The notes: generated by a model from the letters alone, not told the origin. DNA of 56,088 nt from an uncultured Candidatus Poseidoniales archaeon (GCA_905182715.1 CAJJCP010000010.1:1-56088); one strand, 5' to 3'. Counted from the first letter of the stretch, positions 23,288 through 31,645 are shown. A program made the numbers and translations.

Positions 23288-23365
23288 GGGCGATTGGGTT
23301 AGCTTGGCCTATACTCGGGCGTTTGGGACGCTTGGACCCAGGTTCAAATCCTGGATCGCCCACCA
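23288..23365 (+). tRNA. tRNA-Pro (anticodon UGG), with encoded CCA
   Basis: The acceptor stem GGGCGAT (23288-23294) pairs with ATCGCCC (23355-23361). The T-arm is CCAGG-TTCAAAT-CCTGG. The anticodon stem GGGCG/CGCTT encloses the loop TTTGGGA, giving UGG at positions 34-36 with G37, as in tRNA-Pro. The D-loop has the GG pair in AGCTTGGCC. The 3' end ACCA is encoded. No intron is seen. Confidence 0.92.
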
Positions 23366-23381
23366 ACTTCGTTAGAGGGGT

Positions 23382-23711
23382 TCACTCTGGCAGTATTATT
23401 TCATGAACCCAAAGTAAATGGTATCCAAATTGCGTCTTGATATACGATTCAGGTACGGTTTCAGGTTCCATTGCCCACACAGCCTCTTCAAATTTCTGAA
23501 CCATTTGTCCTTCGATAAATTCTCCAAGGTCACCTTTCTTTGAGGCACTGGAGCAGTTGGAATATTTCTTTGCTAATTTTTTGAATATCTTCAATGGATT
23601 GCGAGCCGCTTGAATTTGGTCAAGTATTTCACGTGCATCCGGTTTTGAAGCAACCAATATGTGCCGCACATGAGCTTTTCGGGGTTTACGTCTCTTGTCG
23701 AGCCTTCGCAT
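23382..23711 (-). CDS. Parvulin-type peptidyl-prolyl cis-trans isomerase
   Basis: The 109-residue cytosolic protein is a stand-alone parvulin domain: HVRHILVASKPDA (first strand with catalytic His region), SSASKKGDLGEF, MVQKFEEAVWAM and the C-terminal IKTQFGYHLLWVHE. It lacks a signal peptide and starts with a basic stretch (RRLDKRRKPRKA). Parvulins speed up cis/trans isomerisation of X-Pro bonds in folding proteins. Its ATG at 23711 lies inside the end of the upstream glycosyltransferase gene (26-base overlap), so the two are probably translated from the same message. Confidence 0.9.
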   Translation of the reverse strand: MRRLDKRRKPRKAHVRHILVASKPDAREILDQIQAARNPLKIFKKLAKKYSNCSSASKKGDLGEFIEGQMVQKFEEAVWAMEPETVPESYIKTQFGYHLLWVHEIILPE

Positions 23712-24642
23712 TCATTCTCAACTCCTGCACTGTACGAGTGGCTCCCTTATCAAAAACATGTGCTATCGACCAAGCAACGATGGTGATAAACAATGGCGCA
23801 ACACCTCGTCCCACCAATTCACGTTCAAGATCGGTACTGATTGATGGAAGAAGAGCAATCCAACCGATTAGATACGCTACGGCAGCGAAGATAGTATGCG
23901 GTGTGATTCGACTACTGAACAACCATGATATGTTTCGATGATGATGTCGATACGCCATCATGAAGCCGACTTTTGTAAAAAAAGACAGTTGACGAATTCC
24001 GGATTTTTCATTGCCATAGATAGATTCAACCGGAACATGAGCGATTCTGTAACCAAGTGTTGAAAGGCGGATGAGCCAAAAGTTTGGATATCCGTATCCT
24101 TTCCAAGAGTCCTTCCAATTCCATTCGCGTAAAATGTCACTGTGAGTTGCCGTATAGCCACATTGGGGGTCTGGTGTCGTTTGTCCCGAAGCAAGCCCAG
24201 TGAAGAAAGATAGAATCTGGCTTGCTCGTCGACGTATGTTCGGCATGGATTCAATTCCATTTGGATGAGCAAAGCGGTCCCCTTTGGCATGATCAGCTGC
24301 GTTTCCGATGACTGGGCGAAGAAGCGCCTCCATGTCATCGGGATTCATTTGACCGTCGCCTGCCATGACGACGCTGATGAACAATTGGTCCGGCCAATGC
24401 TGAAGCAGGTATTGGTGTCCAGCATCAATTGCTGCACCGACGCCCTCACCGTCCAATTTGATGATGTCAACCTTCTCGGAAGATTCCATTGCCTCAAGAA
24501 TAGATTGAGTTTCATCTGTTGACCCATCGTTAATCACAACAGCTAAGTCGACAAAAGTTGGAAGTGTCTCAACCACTTTTTGGATGAAGCGCTCCTCATT
24601 CCTTGCAGGGATGACAACTCCAATACGGTATTCACCCTTCAC
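23686..24642 (-). CDS. Family 2 glycosyltransferase with C-terminal membrane helices
   Basis: The 318-residue product has the GT-A fold of the DPM1/polyprenyl-phosphate glycosyltransferase group: IGVVIPARNEERFIQKVV, VVINDGSTDETQSIL (nucleotide-binding D-G-S) and VVMAGDGQMNPDDM (metal-binding region). The C-terminal half carries hydrophobic segments (TIFAAVAYLIGWIALL and APLFITIVAWSIA). It likely transfers a sugar to a lipid carrier or envelope component. A parvulin gene overlaps its 3' end. Sugar and acceptor are unknown. Confidence 0.85.
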   Translation of the reverse strand: MKGEYRIGVVIPARNEERFIQKVVETLPTFVDLAVVINDGSTDETQSILEAMESSEKVDIIKLDGEGVGAAIDAGHQYLLQHWPDQLFISVVMAGDGQMNPDDMEALLRPVIGNAADHAKGDRFAHPNGIESMPNIRRRASQILSFFTGLASGQTTPDPQCGYTATHSDILREWNWKDSWKGYGYPNFWLIRLSTLGYRIAHVPVESIYGNEKSGIRQLSFFTKVGFMMAYRHHHRNISWLFSSRITPHTIFAAVAYLIGWIALLPSISTDLERELVGRGVAPLFITIVAWSIAHVFDKGATRTVQELRMNAKARQET

Positions 24643-24736
24643 ATGTTTTCCATTTTGTCATAGGCCATGAACATGTGGCTTCATTCTATTGGATTCAAAA
24701 TTGAACCGTTCACGCTAGAATGGACGAGGGTTTGAT

Positions 24737-25600
24737 ATGAAGCCGACTACGGACAAGCATGTGGCTCGTCAATCGTTGCGCATTATTTTGATGGCTCGCG
24801 ACATTGAGTTAAGACTTGTATCTCTGGTCGTTCGAGCCCGAGAAGGTGCAGATGAAGTGGTATTTATGGACCTTGGTTCAAACGATTCAACGGTCGAATA
24901 TGCTCAGGAGATTGGTTGTGAAGTACTCCACTTCAATAACGAAGTGAATCTACAAAACATCGCCTCCTTCATTTTGGATTCGAATCTCGAGCCAATAGAC
25001 TCTACTTTAGTTCTTTCAATCACCGACCAATGGAAATTACGTGACTTGCCCCTTTCTATAAATCGGGCTCTTGAGGACTGGGATGTTCATTTTTCACATC
25101 GCGTTGAACAGGCTCAACCGGATTCTGTAGAAGACCTGATTCTCGGTTCAGCAACGCTCCAACACGTTGTACTTACCCATGAAGGAATGGAGGCACTTGC
25201 CTATTTAGGGCCCTTGGCACGAACGGCAGATTTGGATGAAACACTTCGCGTCCGTATTGTTGAAGCACGTATGGAGGTCGGTATGCCACAACGTGAATCA
25301 CTTGCTACAGCTTCGCGTTTTGCTCAACTTTTTTATTGGATGCTTGAAACAAAACATCCTCTCCTCCTGTTTGGTATCCCTGGAATTGTGTTGTTCATTC
25401 TCGGTTACAAATTATCGGGCAATGTGGTTGGGGCATTGGAAGAATTGAATTCGACATCAATTGGGGTAACTTTGGCGACTATTGCTATGACCCTCGTTGG
25501 ATTATTTGGAATTATGGTTGCTCTCATACTCTATATAATGGGTAAACAAGTAGAGCAGATACAATCGCAATATGATTGGCCGTCCCGTAAGTCACAGTGA
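24737..25600 (+). CDS. Glycosyltransferase-2-like membrane protein, possibly degenerate
   Basis: The 287-residue product resembles a GT2 enzyme reduced in its catalytic core. DEVVFMDLGSNDSTVEYAQE matches the usual D-D-G-S-x-D strand, with Leu-Gly-Ser replacing Asp-Gly-Ser, but I see no clear D-x-D metal motif. The C-terminal part is like that of polyprenyl-phosphate glycosyltransferases: KHPLLLFGIPGIVLFILGY, then a long helix (VTLATIAMTLVGLFGIMVAL) before a polar tail. It lies divergent from a typical GT2 gene and directly upstream of a HAD phosphatase. It may be a non-catalytic partner or a divergent transferase. Confidence 0.6.
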   Translation: MKPTTDKHVARQSLRIILMARDIELRLVSLVVRAREGADEVVFMDLGSNDSTVEYAQEIGCEVLHFNNEVNLQNIASFILDSNLEPIDSTLVLSITDQWKLRDLPLSINRALEDWDVHFSHRVEQAQPDSVEDLILGSATLQHVVLTHEGMEALAYLGPLARTADLDETLRVRIVEARMEVGMPQRESLATASRFAQLFYWMLETKHPLLLFGIPGIVLFILGYKLSGNVVGALEELNSTSIGVTLATIAMTLVGLFGIMVALILYIMGKQVEQIQSQYDWPSRKSQ

Positions 25601-25632
25601 GCGGATGAATTCTTGAATGGAGATTGAAAGAG

Positions 25633-26421
25633 ATGTTACAGAAAAATATTGAACGGCTCGTTTGCTTAGATATGGACCGAGTATTGGTTGACCACCTCTC
25701 GACATGGCAGTTTGTGTATGATAATTTAGGCATTTCAAATGATGAATCATTCGAATTGTACAACCAAGGTCTACTCGATGAGTGGGACTGGATAAAACTG
25801 GACATCGCGCTCATCAAAGAAAGCCGTTCTTCCGAACTTCCTCCCATCTCGGATTCTGATTTACGTGGCTGCATGGAAGGAATGCCGATGATGAAAAACT
25901 GGAAACCTTTTATTCAAGGTTTACTCGATAAAGGCTACCATGTTGCCATTGTAAGTGGTGGCTTACAACAAACAGCTCGTGATGTGGCAGCGCAATTTCC
26001 AAGTGACAAACCCTGGGTTCGGCGTTGGGGTGGAATTGACCGTTTTACAGCACAACGGTTTGCGGACGGGAACGATACTCGATTCCATGTATTCACGAAT
26101 GGTTGGCTCTTGGGTAAACAAATGCCAAATGGTGAATATGAGTTGGGTGATTTTGGCCGCTACCAGGTCCAAATGGATGGCAAAGGTTCGGTGGTTCAAA
26201 TGCTTCAACGTCGCTTAGGCGTTACAAAAGAAAATACAGCCTCCGTTGGAGATTCGGCAGGTGATATTGCGATGTTCAAAGAATCAGGTTACCCAATTTG
26301 TTTCAATCCGTGGGATGACCGTCCAAAAAAGCATGCTGCGATTGTAATCGAAGAAAAGGACCTGCTCCCAGTTGGCAAACTGATCGATGCGTATTTCTCA
26401 TCGGTATCATCGTCATCTTGA
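25633..26421 (+). CDS. HAD superfamily phosphatase, phosphoserine-phosphatase-like
   Basis: The 262-residue product carries the HAD motifs in order: CLDMDRVLVDH (nucleophile Asp and general acid Asp), VAIVSGGLQQTA (motif II Ser), the lysine of QMDGKGSVVQML (motif III) and VGDSAGDIAMFKESG (motif IV). The helical cap lies between motifs I and II, as in SerB-like enzymes. The Gly usually found after the second Asp of motif I is Arg here. The natural start is ATG 25633. It follows the GT2-like gene by 32 bases. Substrate is unknown. Confidence 0.82.
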   Translation: MLQKNIERLVCLDMDRVLVDHLSTWQFVYDNLGISNDESFELYNQGLLDEWDWIKLDIALIKESRSSELPPISDSDLRGCMEGMPMMKNWKPFIQGLLDKGYHVAIVSGGLQQTARDVAAQFPSDKPWVRRWGGIDRFTAQRFADGNDTRFHVFTNGWLLGKQMPNGEYELGDFGRYQVQMDGKGSVVQMLQRRLGVTKENTASVGDSAGDIAMFKESGYPICFNPWDDRPKKHAAIVIEEKDLLPVGKLIDAYFSSVSSSS

Positions 26422-26446
26422 TGAACAATCACCCGTATGGCACATC

Positions 26447-26554
26447 ATGTTCGGATACGATATGGTAAGTTCTCTTTGTCCTCACTGTGGTTTTTTACTC
26501 GGAGAATTTATTCCGGGTATTCCGTGCCCGAGTTGTGGCGAAACAATGCTTTAA
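26447..26554 (+). CDS. Miniature zinc-ribbon protein of 35 residues
   Basis: The open frame from ATG 26447 to TAA 26552-26554 encodes MFGYDMVSSL, then CPHCG, a nine-residue linker (FLLGEFIPG) with IP, and CPSCGETML. Two CPxCG knuckles 13 residues apart are exactly what a zinc ribbon needs, and a random 35-codon frame is unlikely to have them. ATG 26462 is a shorter alternative. Its last four bases overlap the stop of the convergent saccharopine-dehydrogenase-like gene. It follows the HAD gene by 25 bases. Function is unknown; such tiny archaeal zinc ribbons often bind RNA or proteins. Confidence 0.6.
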   Translation: MFGYDMVSSLCPHCGFLLGEFIPGIPCPSCGETML

Positions 26555-27594
26555 TCTTCGGTGAATGTGACACCGTGTTGCTTCATCAATTCGATGATGG
26601 CATCAATGGCTTGTCCGTTAAGTGCCTCAGGTGGGTGGATGCCTGGCGCTAATCCACAGCCCTTCTGTGGGCCATGTTCGAGGAATTGTAAAGCACATGC
26701 AACAGTGACTAATCCTGTAGTTCGTGCCATCGAGCCGTTGCCATTCATTCCTGAATCTTGAACAACCCATCGCTTTCGCTGGCTCTTTGATTCAGCGATT
26801 ACTTCGAGCCATGTGAATTCATCTCGTGTAGGGTCAAACTTCCAAGCGTCGAGAAGCGTCTGTTCATCCAAAGATTCAGATTCGTTGAGCCATTTATCGA
26901 TGTGCCCAGGCCACCGAACAGTAAATTCCTTCATATTTGTTGCTGGAATGGTTGTAAGAACACTACGCAGCCCATCGGTTAGGAACGCTTCCATTTGTCC
27001 ATAGCCTTCGACAGCAATCATGTGACGGTCGGTGATTGCTGGAACTTCATACATCTCACCATCCACCTTTATTCGAGCAGGACGCGTGTATTCTTCGATG
27101 ACGTCAGAAGGTGAAAAGGGCGCCATGTAGGACCATTCGGAATCGGGAAGAGTTGGGTTTCCTCCGACTTTGATGGTGAGATTTTCTAAATCGCCAAGAA
27201 TTTCATACCCCTTTTTGGCAAGCATGTTGGACATTCCTGGCGCAATACCGACGTCCCACAGCAACACTGCATTGTTCTGAACTGCTAACGCTTGATACTG
27301 GTGCGGGTCTTCTGCGGTAAAGGCAAGGTCGACCACTTGGTGCCCAGCCTCAAGCAGTAACGGTCGTACACCGTTGCCAATCCTTCCGGGGAGCATGTTG
27401 ATGACAACCGATTGAGGAGGCAAATTTGCTAGGTGTTGGAATACATCACCTTCGTGCGCATCGACGTTTGGATGTGAGGACAAATGCTCTGGTATGTTCA
27501 AATCAAGCACAGTGACTCGATGGCCATATTCAAGCAAACGCTCAACGACAAATTGACCGATCAGTCCACACCCGAGAGCGATTGCAACAGCCAT
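26551..27594 (-). CDS. Saccharopine dehydrogenase family oxidoreductase
   Basis: The 347-residue product begins with a Rossmann fold (IALGCGLIGQFVVERLLEYG, then VTVLDLNIPEHL) and continues with the family core: VINMLPGRIGNGVRPLLLEA, VVDLAFTAEDPH, LLWDVGIAPGMSNMLAKKGY and the catalytic-domain stretch FSPSDVIEEYTRPARIKVDG. Relatives include lysine 6-dehydrogenase and carboxynorspermidine synthase, so an amino-acid or polyamine substrate is likely but not decidable here. It begins 8 bases after the asnS stop and is probably cotranscribed with it. Confidence 0.82.
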   Translation of the reverse strand: MAVAIALGCGLIGQFVVERLLEYGHRVTVLDLNIPEHLSSHPNVDAHEGDVFQHLANLPPQSVVINMLPGRIGNGVRPLLLEAGHQVVDLAFTAEDPHQYQALAVQNNAVLLWDVGIAPGMSNMLAKKGYEILGDLENLTIKVGGNPTLPDSEWSYMAPFSPSDVIEEYTRPARIKVDGEMYEVPAITDRHMIAVEGYGQMEAFLTDGLRSVLTTIPATNMKEFTVRWPGHIDKWLNESESLDEQTLLDAWKFDPTRDEFTWLEVIAESKSQRKRWVVQDSGMNGNGSMARTTGLVTVACALQFLEHGPQKGCGLAPGIHPPEALNGQAIDAIIELMKQHGVTFTED

Positions 27595-27602
27595 GTAATC
27601 AC

Positions 27603-28955
27603 CTAAGGAGTCACGCGCCGAGATGTTCGTGGGAACGGAATAACTTCACGTATGTGAGTTGCTCCAGCCAACCAGCTCACAACTCGGTCTACACCGAGGC
27701 CAAAACCACCGTGGGGTACACCACCGTATGAACGGGTGTCAATGTAGAATTGGTAGGGTTCTTTGTCGGTTCCTTCTTCTTCGAGTCGTGCTAAGATTTC
27801 TGCTTCAGACCAGGTTCTCTCTCCTCCGCCGATAATTTCTCCATAGCCTTCAGGTGCCAACAAGTCATGGCATAGAACATAATTGTCATCATCAGGGTCA
27901 ACCCGATGATAGAACGGTTTTGCAATCTTAGGATAATGGGTGAGGAAGTGAGGGACATCAAAGTCTTGTGTGAGGATTTTTTCCTTTGAATAATCCAGGT
28001 CTTGACCCCATTCAACATCATCGCCCTTTGCCTGAAGAATTTCCACAGCCTCATCGTATCGCATGCGTGGATATGGATTGTCGGCATACCGAGCGATTAA
28101 GTCCAAGTCTCGGTCAAGTGAGGTGAGTTCCTTTTCTTGTTCTTCGAGTAATGTTCGAGCAACATGTCGGACAACGCCTTCACCGTGCGCCATGATCTCA
28201 TCATTGGTAGCCCAAGCCATTTCCATTTCAGCATGCCAGAATTCTGTAAGATGGCGGCGTGTACGTGATTTTTCGGCACGGAACGAAGGTGCGATGGTAT
28301 AGAGGCGCTCGAGTGCAGGCATGGCCGCTTCAGCGTACAATTGCCATGACTGAGTAAGGTAGGCTGTCCGGCCAAAGTAAGGCACTTCGAACAAGGTAGA
28401 ACCTCCTTCAACAGCACCGGTAACGAAGTTTGGCGCTTGGTATTCAATGAAATCTTTCTTTCTGAAATAATTATGAATGGCGCCAAAAGCAGAACTGCGA
28501 AGTTTGAGCATCGATGTCATTCGACTTGTTCGGAGATAGAGGTGTCGATTGTCAAGTAGGAATTCAGAACCACCTGGCATCAGTTCGCCGTCTTCATCCA
28601 TAGCGGATTCCAACGCTTCTTTGTTAATTGGAAACGGACGCTCAGCATTGACTGGTCCGATGATCTCAAAGGAAGTAGCAATCAGTTCATGGCCACCGTC
28701 TGCACGTTCATCAGCGTTGACAATTCCGTGAATGATGACGGAAGTTTCGATGAGTACATTCTTGACTTCGAGGAACAACTCTTCTCCAATGGCATCCTTT
28801 TTGACGACGCATTGAATCGTACCTGTTGAGTCACGAAGAACAATGAAACGCATCTTATTGCTTCCACGTTCGCGCTTTATCCATCCTTTCAGTTCGACCT
28901 CTTGGTCGTCGTACTTTCCTGACTGAACATCTCCAATCCAAATGGTCTTTACCAT
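27603..28955 (-). CDS. asnS: Asparaginyl-tRNA synthetase
   Basis: The 450-residue product has an N-terminal OB-fold anticodon-binding domain (VELKGWIKRERGSNKMRFIV; LRDSTGTIQCVV) and a class IIb catalytic core: APNFVTGAVEGGSTLFEVPY, YLTQSWQLYAEAAMPALERL (motif 2 start), FRAEKSRTRRHLTEFWHAEM (motif 2) and GGFGLGVDRVVSWLAG (motif 3). The GGSTLFEV stretch and the motif-3 context are those of AsnRS rather than AspRS. Start ATG 28955 gives the usual N-terminus. It provides direct charging of tRNA-Asn. Confidence 0.93.
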   Translation of the reverse strand: MVKTIWIGDVQSGKYDDQEVELKGWIKRERGSNKMRFIVLRDSTGTIQCVVKKDAIGEELFLEVKNVLIETSVIIHGIVNADERADGGHELIATSFEIIGPVNAERPFPINKEALESAMDEDGELMPGGSEFLLDNRHLYLRTSRMTSMLKLRSSAFGAIHNYFRKKDFIEYQAPNFVTGAVEGGSTLFEVPYFGRTAYLTQSWQLYAEAAMPALERLYTIAPSFRAEKSRTRRHLTEFWHAEMEMAWATNDEIMAHGEGVVRHVARTLLEEQEKELTSLDRDLDLIARYADNPYPRMRYDEAVEILQAKGDDVEWGQDLDYSKEKILTQDFDVPHFLTHYPKIAKPFYHRVDPDDDNYVLCHDLLAPEGYGEIIGGGERTWSEAEILARLEEEGTDKEPYQFYIDTRSYGGVPHGGFGLGVDRVVSWLAGATHIREVIPFPRTSRRVTP

Positions 28956-29092
28956 GCTCGCACCTGTCTGTGGCTGGCACCCTCTCTAATTCAATGTCAC
29001 CCCACTGGAGGTTTGATTTCGCTTGAGAAATCACCGTATGAATGACACTTAGTAGGCAAAGGGTCAAACCCTCTGGATAGCGGAATGATAGT

Positions 29093-30001
29093 GTGTCACG
29101 TATTGCAGTCTATGCCATTGGGGGTAATGCACTTTCATCACCGAACCCCGAAAAAGAGGACAAAAGCGCTGAAGTGCTTGCCCATGTGATGTCTGATGTC
29201 ATCGATTTGCTCGAAGCAGGCTGGGGTGTGGTATTGACGCACGGTAACGGTCCACAAGTCGGGCATTTGATGGAATTGGATTCGGGTAATACTCAATCAA
29301 TGGACAGTTGGGTAGCAGCAACTCAAGGGATGATTGGGCACGCACTGGCACTCAATCTGGATTCTATTCTTCATCGGCGAAAACGCCCTGAACGTACCGC
29401 ATGCGTGATTACGCGAGTCTTAGTGAACGGGGATGATGAAGGTTTCAAGCATCCGACCAAACCTGTCGGGCCTATCCTTTCTCCTGAAGTTGTGATGTCT
29501 GCTGATTGGGATATCGCAGAAACCATTCAAGGACCTCGAAGAGTGGTAGCCAGTCCTCTTCCGATGAAAGTTATTGATTTGCCCGTGATTCAAAAATTAG
29601 TCGAACTGCATGCTGTTGTTCTTTGCGGCGGTGGAGGAGGGATTCCTATCGTTGCGAAAGATGACCATTTTATCGGTGTTCCTGCAGTCATCGATAAAGA
29701 TCGATTGTCAGCATTGCTCGCTATACAACTGGAAGCTGATGCACTGATCATTTCTACCGCTATTGATGCGGTTCGAACAGATTTCGGTGGTGCGAATGAA
29801 AAAATCCATCACCGTTTGTCTTTGGATGAGTGTGAACGTTTTTTGCAACAAGGAGAATTCCCAGCCGGTTCAATGGCGCCCAAAATCGGGAGTCTGATGG
29901 AAGCCGCCTTACATCGTCCGGGTTTGAGCGCGATTCTCTGCCAACCTGGCGATGCACTTCTCGCTCTAAGAGGGGAAGCAGGCACTACAATCGTCGTATG
30001 A
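29093..30001 (+). CDS. arcC: Carbamate kinase
   Basis: The 302-residue amino-acid-kinase-fold protein has the carbamate kinase marks: AIGGNALSSP at the N-terminus, VVLTHGNGPQVGHLM (substrate loop), the glycine-rich VLCGGGGGIPIV strand, VIDKDRLSALLAIQLEADAL and GSMAPKIGSLMEAAL. It interconverts carbamoyl phosphate plus ADP with carbamate plus ATP. The start is GTG 29093. No arginine deiminase or ornithine carbamoyltransferase is nearby. sodN begins 22 bases after its stop. Confidence 0.9.
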   Translation: MSRIAVYAIGGNALSSPNPEKEDKSAEVLAHVMSDVIDLLEAGWGVVLTHGNGPQVGHLMELDSGNTQSMDSWVAATQGMIGHALALNLDSILHRRKRPERTACVITRVLVNGDDEGFKHPTKPVGPILSPEVVMSADWDIAETIQGPRRVVASPLPMKVIDLPVIQKLVELHAVVLCGGGGGIPIVAKDDHFIGVPAVIDKDRLSALLAIQLEADALIISTAIDAVRTDFGGANEKIHHRLSLDECERFLQQGEFPAGSMAPKIGSLMEAALHRPGLSAILCQPGDALLALRGEAGTTIVV

Positions 30002-30023
30002 TGTTTGGCAAGCACATGTTGAT

Positions 30024-30500
30024 ATGCCTGTTCTCAGTCCCGATGGTATGGAAGACACACCATATACACTGATTGAAGCCTCAGCCCACTGCGATGGACC
30101 TTGTGGAGTCTACGACCCAGCAAGCGCCCGTGTTGCAGGTGAAGCAGTTCAATCGATGACCAAGAAAATGCTCGCTCTCGAATACCCGCAAGTCTTCAGT
30201 TCACAATCGATGGCAACATACATGAATACCATGAGCCGTTATGCTGCAATCAAGGAAGAGGAAGCACAAAAGTGTAAGAAAGAATTATTGGTTCTTTGGA
30301 CTGATTTCTTCAAACCTATGCACCTTGATGCACACCCCGAACTTCATGATACTTTCTGGAATGCTGCTAAGTTGTGCAGTGCTTGTAAGGTCGAAGTCTC
30401 AGCTCAACACGCTCAAGAACTCATGGATGCTATCGAAGCAATTCACAACATGTTCTGGTCTATCAAGGGCCGTGAAGTTCCTTGGATCCGAGCCAGTTGA
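30024..30500 (+). CDS. sodN: Nickel superoxide dismutase
   Basis: The enzyme disproportionates superoxide with a nickel centre. The N-terminal nickel hook is HCDGPCGVYDP: His22, Cys23, Pro26, Cys27 and Tyr30 match mature positions 1, 2, 5, 6 and 9 of the known enzyme. The 21-residue leader MPVLSPDGMEDTPYTLIEAS-A must be removed to free His22, and a dedicated protease gene follows. The remaining ~137 residues are helical, as in the four-helix-bundle hexamer-forming family. sodX starts 9 bases downstream. Nickel SOD is best known from actinobacteria and cyanobacteria, so its occurrence here suggests transfer. Confidence 0.95.
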   Translation: MPVLSPDGMEDTPYTLIEASAHCDGPCGVYDPASARVAGEAVQSMTKKMLALEYPQVFSSQSMATYMNTMSRYAAIKEEEAQKCKKELLVLWTDFFKPMHLDAHPELHDTFWNAAKLCSACKVEVSAQHAQELMDAIEAIHNMFWSIKGREVPWIRAS

Positions 30501-30509
30501 GGTTCAAAC

Positions 30510-30815
30510 ATGACGTCAGTCCGAGTTCGAATTTCGGGCGATAGTATGTGGCCTACCTATCCTGACGGCACTGAATTTGATTTACTCTCTGCTCGTACGA
30601 ACCAACTAACTGTTGGTGATGTTGTTCTTGTGAACCATCCGTTTCATTCAAACCTACAGATTGTAAAGAGAATTCAATCGATTGATGACGGCCTGGTTTT
30701 CTTGGTCGGAGACAATCCTGACCCAACAGCCAGTGAAGATTCTCATAATTTTGGAAGCGTATCCCTCGATGCGATTCAAGGTGTATGTGTTCCAAGAGAA
30801 GAACACGATGATTGA
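30510..30815 (+). CDS. sodX: Nickel superoxide dismutase maturation protease (S26/S24-type signal-peptidase fold)
   Basis: The 101-residue protein has the signal-peptidase catalytic pattern: Ser12 in SGDSMWPTYPDG and Lys53 in NLQIVKRIQSI, then FLVGDNPDPTASEDSHNFG. It lacks the N-terminal membrane anchor of LepB, so it is cytoplasmic, and its position directly behind sodN fits the SodX/CbiX-like proteases that trim the nickel SOD leader. It ends four bases before a convergent tRNA-Lys gene. Confidence 0.9.
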   Translation: MTSVRVRISGDSMWPTYPDGTEFDLLSARTNQLTVGDVVLVNHPFHSNLQIVKRIQSIDDGLVFLVGDNPDPTASEDSHNFGSVSLDAIQGVCVPREEHDD

Positions 30816-30819
30816 GTAG

Positions 30820-30893
30820 CGGGCCTGACGGGGTTCGAACCCGCGACCGATGGATTAAGAGTCCATCGCTCTACCTGACTAAGCTACAGGCCC
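30820..30893 (-). tRNA. tRNA-Lys (anticodon CUU)
   Basis: Read on the minus strand, the acceptor stem GGGCCTG (30893-30887) pairs with CAGGCCC (30827-30821), with G as discriminator at 30820. The T-arm is CGGGG-side: CGGGG/CCCCG around TTCGAAC. The anticodon stem ATGGA/TCCAT encloses CTCTTAA, giving CUU, the Lys anticodon. The CCA end is not encoded, and no intron is seen. Confidence 0.94.
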
Positions 30894-30940
30894 ATCCAAC
30901 GGTCTTAACCACCCGTATTTAACAATTGAGAGATTGAACT

Positions 30941-31645
30941 TCACTTGAGACGCCCATTTGGGTTGACAAAAGTTTCAACACCGTTTGCTCCAGCGAGTAC
31001 GACGACATCACACATATTATTGAACAAACCAACTTGAACGACTCCAGCAATGTTGAGAATTTCTTTTTCCATTACCACAGGGTCTTGAATGGTAGGACCG
31101 CAGTGTGCATCAGCAATCATGTTGCCGTTATCAGTGATGACAGGGTGGTCGCCTGCCATTCTGCAATTTACTCGGCAATCGAGAACACGTCCAAGAGCCC
31201 GAATCGTTGCTTGATGAGCAAAGGGTGTGACTTCGATTGGTAGGGGAAATGCACCGAGTGTTTCGACACGCTTTCTATCATCAGCCACTACGACCATGCC
31301 ACTGGATTCTTGCGCTACAATTTTTTCTCGTAACAGGGCAGCACCGCCACCTTTGATCAATTGAAAATCCGGGTCATATTCATCCGCTCCATCGATGACG
31401 ACGTCCAGTCCATCGATTTCAGAGAGTTTAACCAGGGGTATGCCAACTTCAAGAGCGAGTTTCTCAGTTGCCAATGAGGTTGGAACTCCAACAATCTCCA
31501 ATCCTTCTTCGGCGATCATACGACCTAATTCTACAACCGTATGTTTGACTGTTGAACCGGTCCCCAATCCAACCTTCATGCCACTCTTGACATAAGCACA
31601 CGCAGCAATTCCAGCATCTCTTTTCAGTGTTTCGACATCGGTCAT
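30941..31645 (-). CDS. rpiA: Ribose-5-phosphate isomerase A
   Basis: The enzyme converts ribose 5-phosphate and ribulose 5-phosphate. The 234-residue product has VGLGTGSTVKHTVVELG (phosphate loop), VVIDGADEYDPDFQLIKGGG (catalytic Asp region), LLREKIVAQES and VADDRKRVETLG. ATG 31645 gives the typical N-terminus MTDVETLKRDAGIAA; a longer ATG-less extension exists but is less likely. It is divergent from the giant surface-protein gene and convergent-free toward tRNA-Lys, which is on the same strand downstream. Confidence 0.93.
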   Translation of the reverse strand: MTDVETLKRDAGIAACAYVKSGMKVGLGTGSTVKHTVVELGRMIAEEGLEIVGVPTSLATEKLALEVGIPLVKLSEIDGLDVVIDGADEYDPDFQLIKGGGAALLREKIVAQESSGMVVVADDRKRVETLGAFPLPIEVTPFAHQATIRALGRVLDCRVNCRMAGDHPVITDNGNMIADAHCGPTIQDPVVMEKEILNIAGVVQVGLFNNMCDVVVLAGANGVETFVNPNGRLK

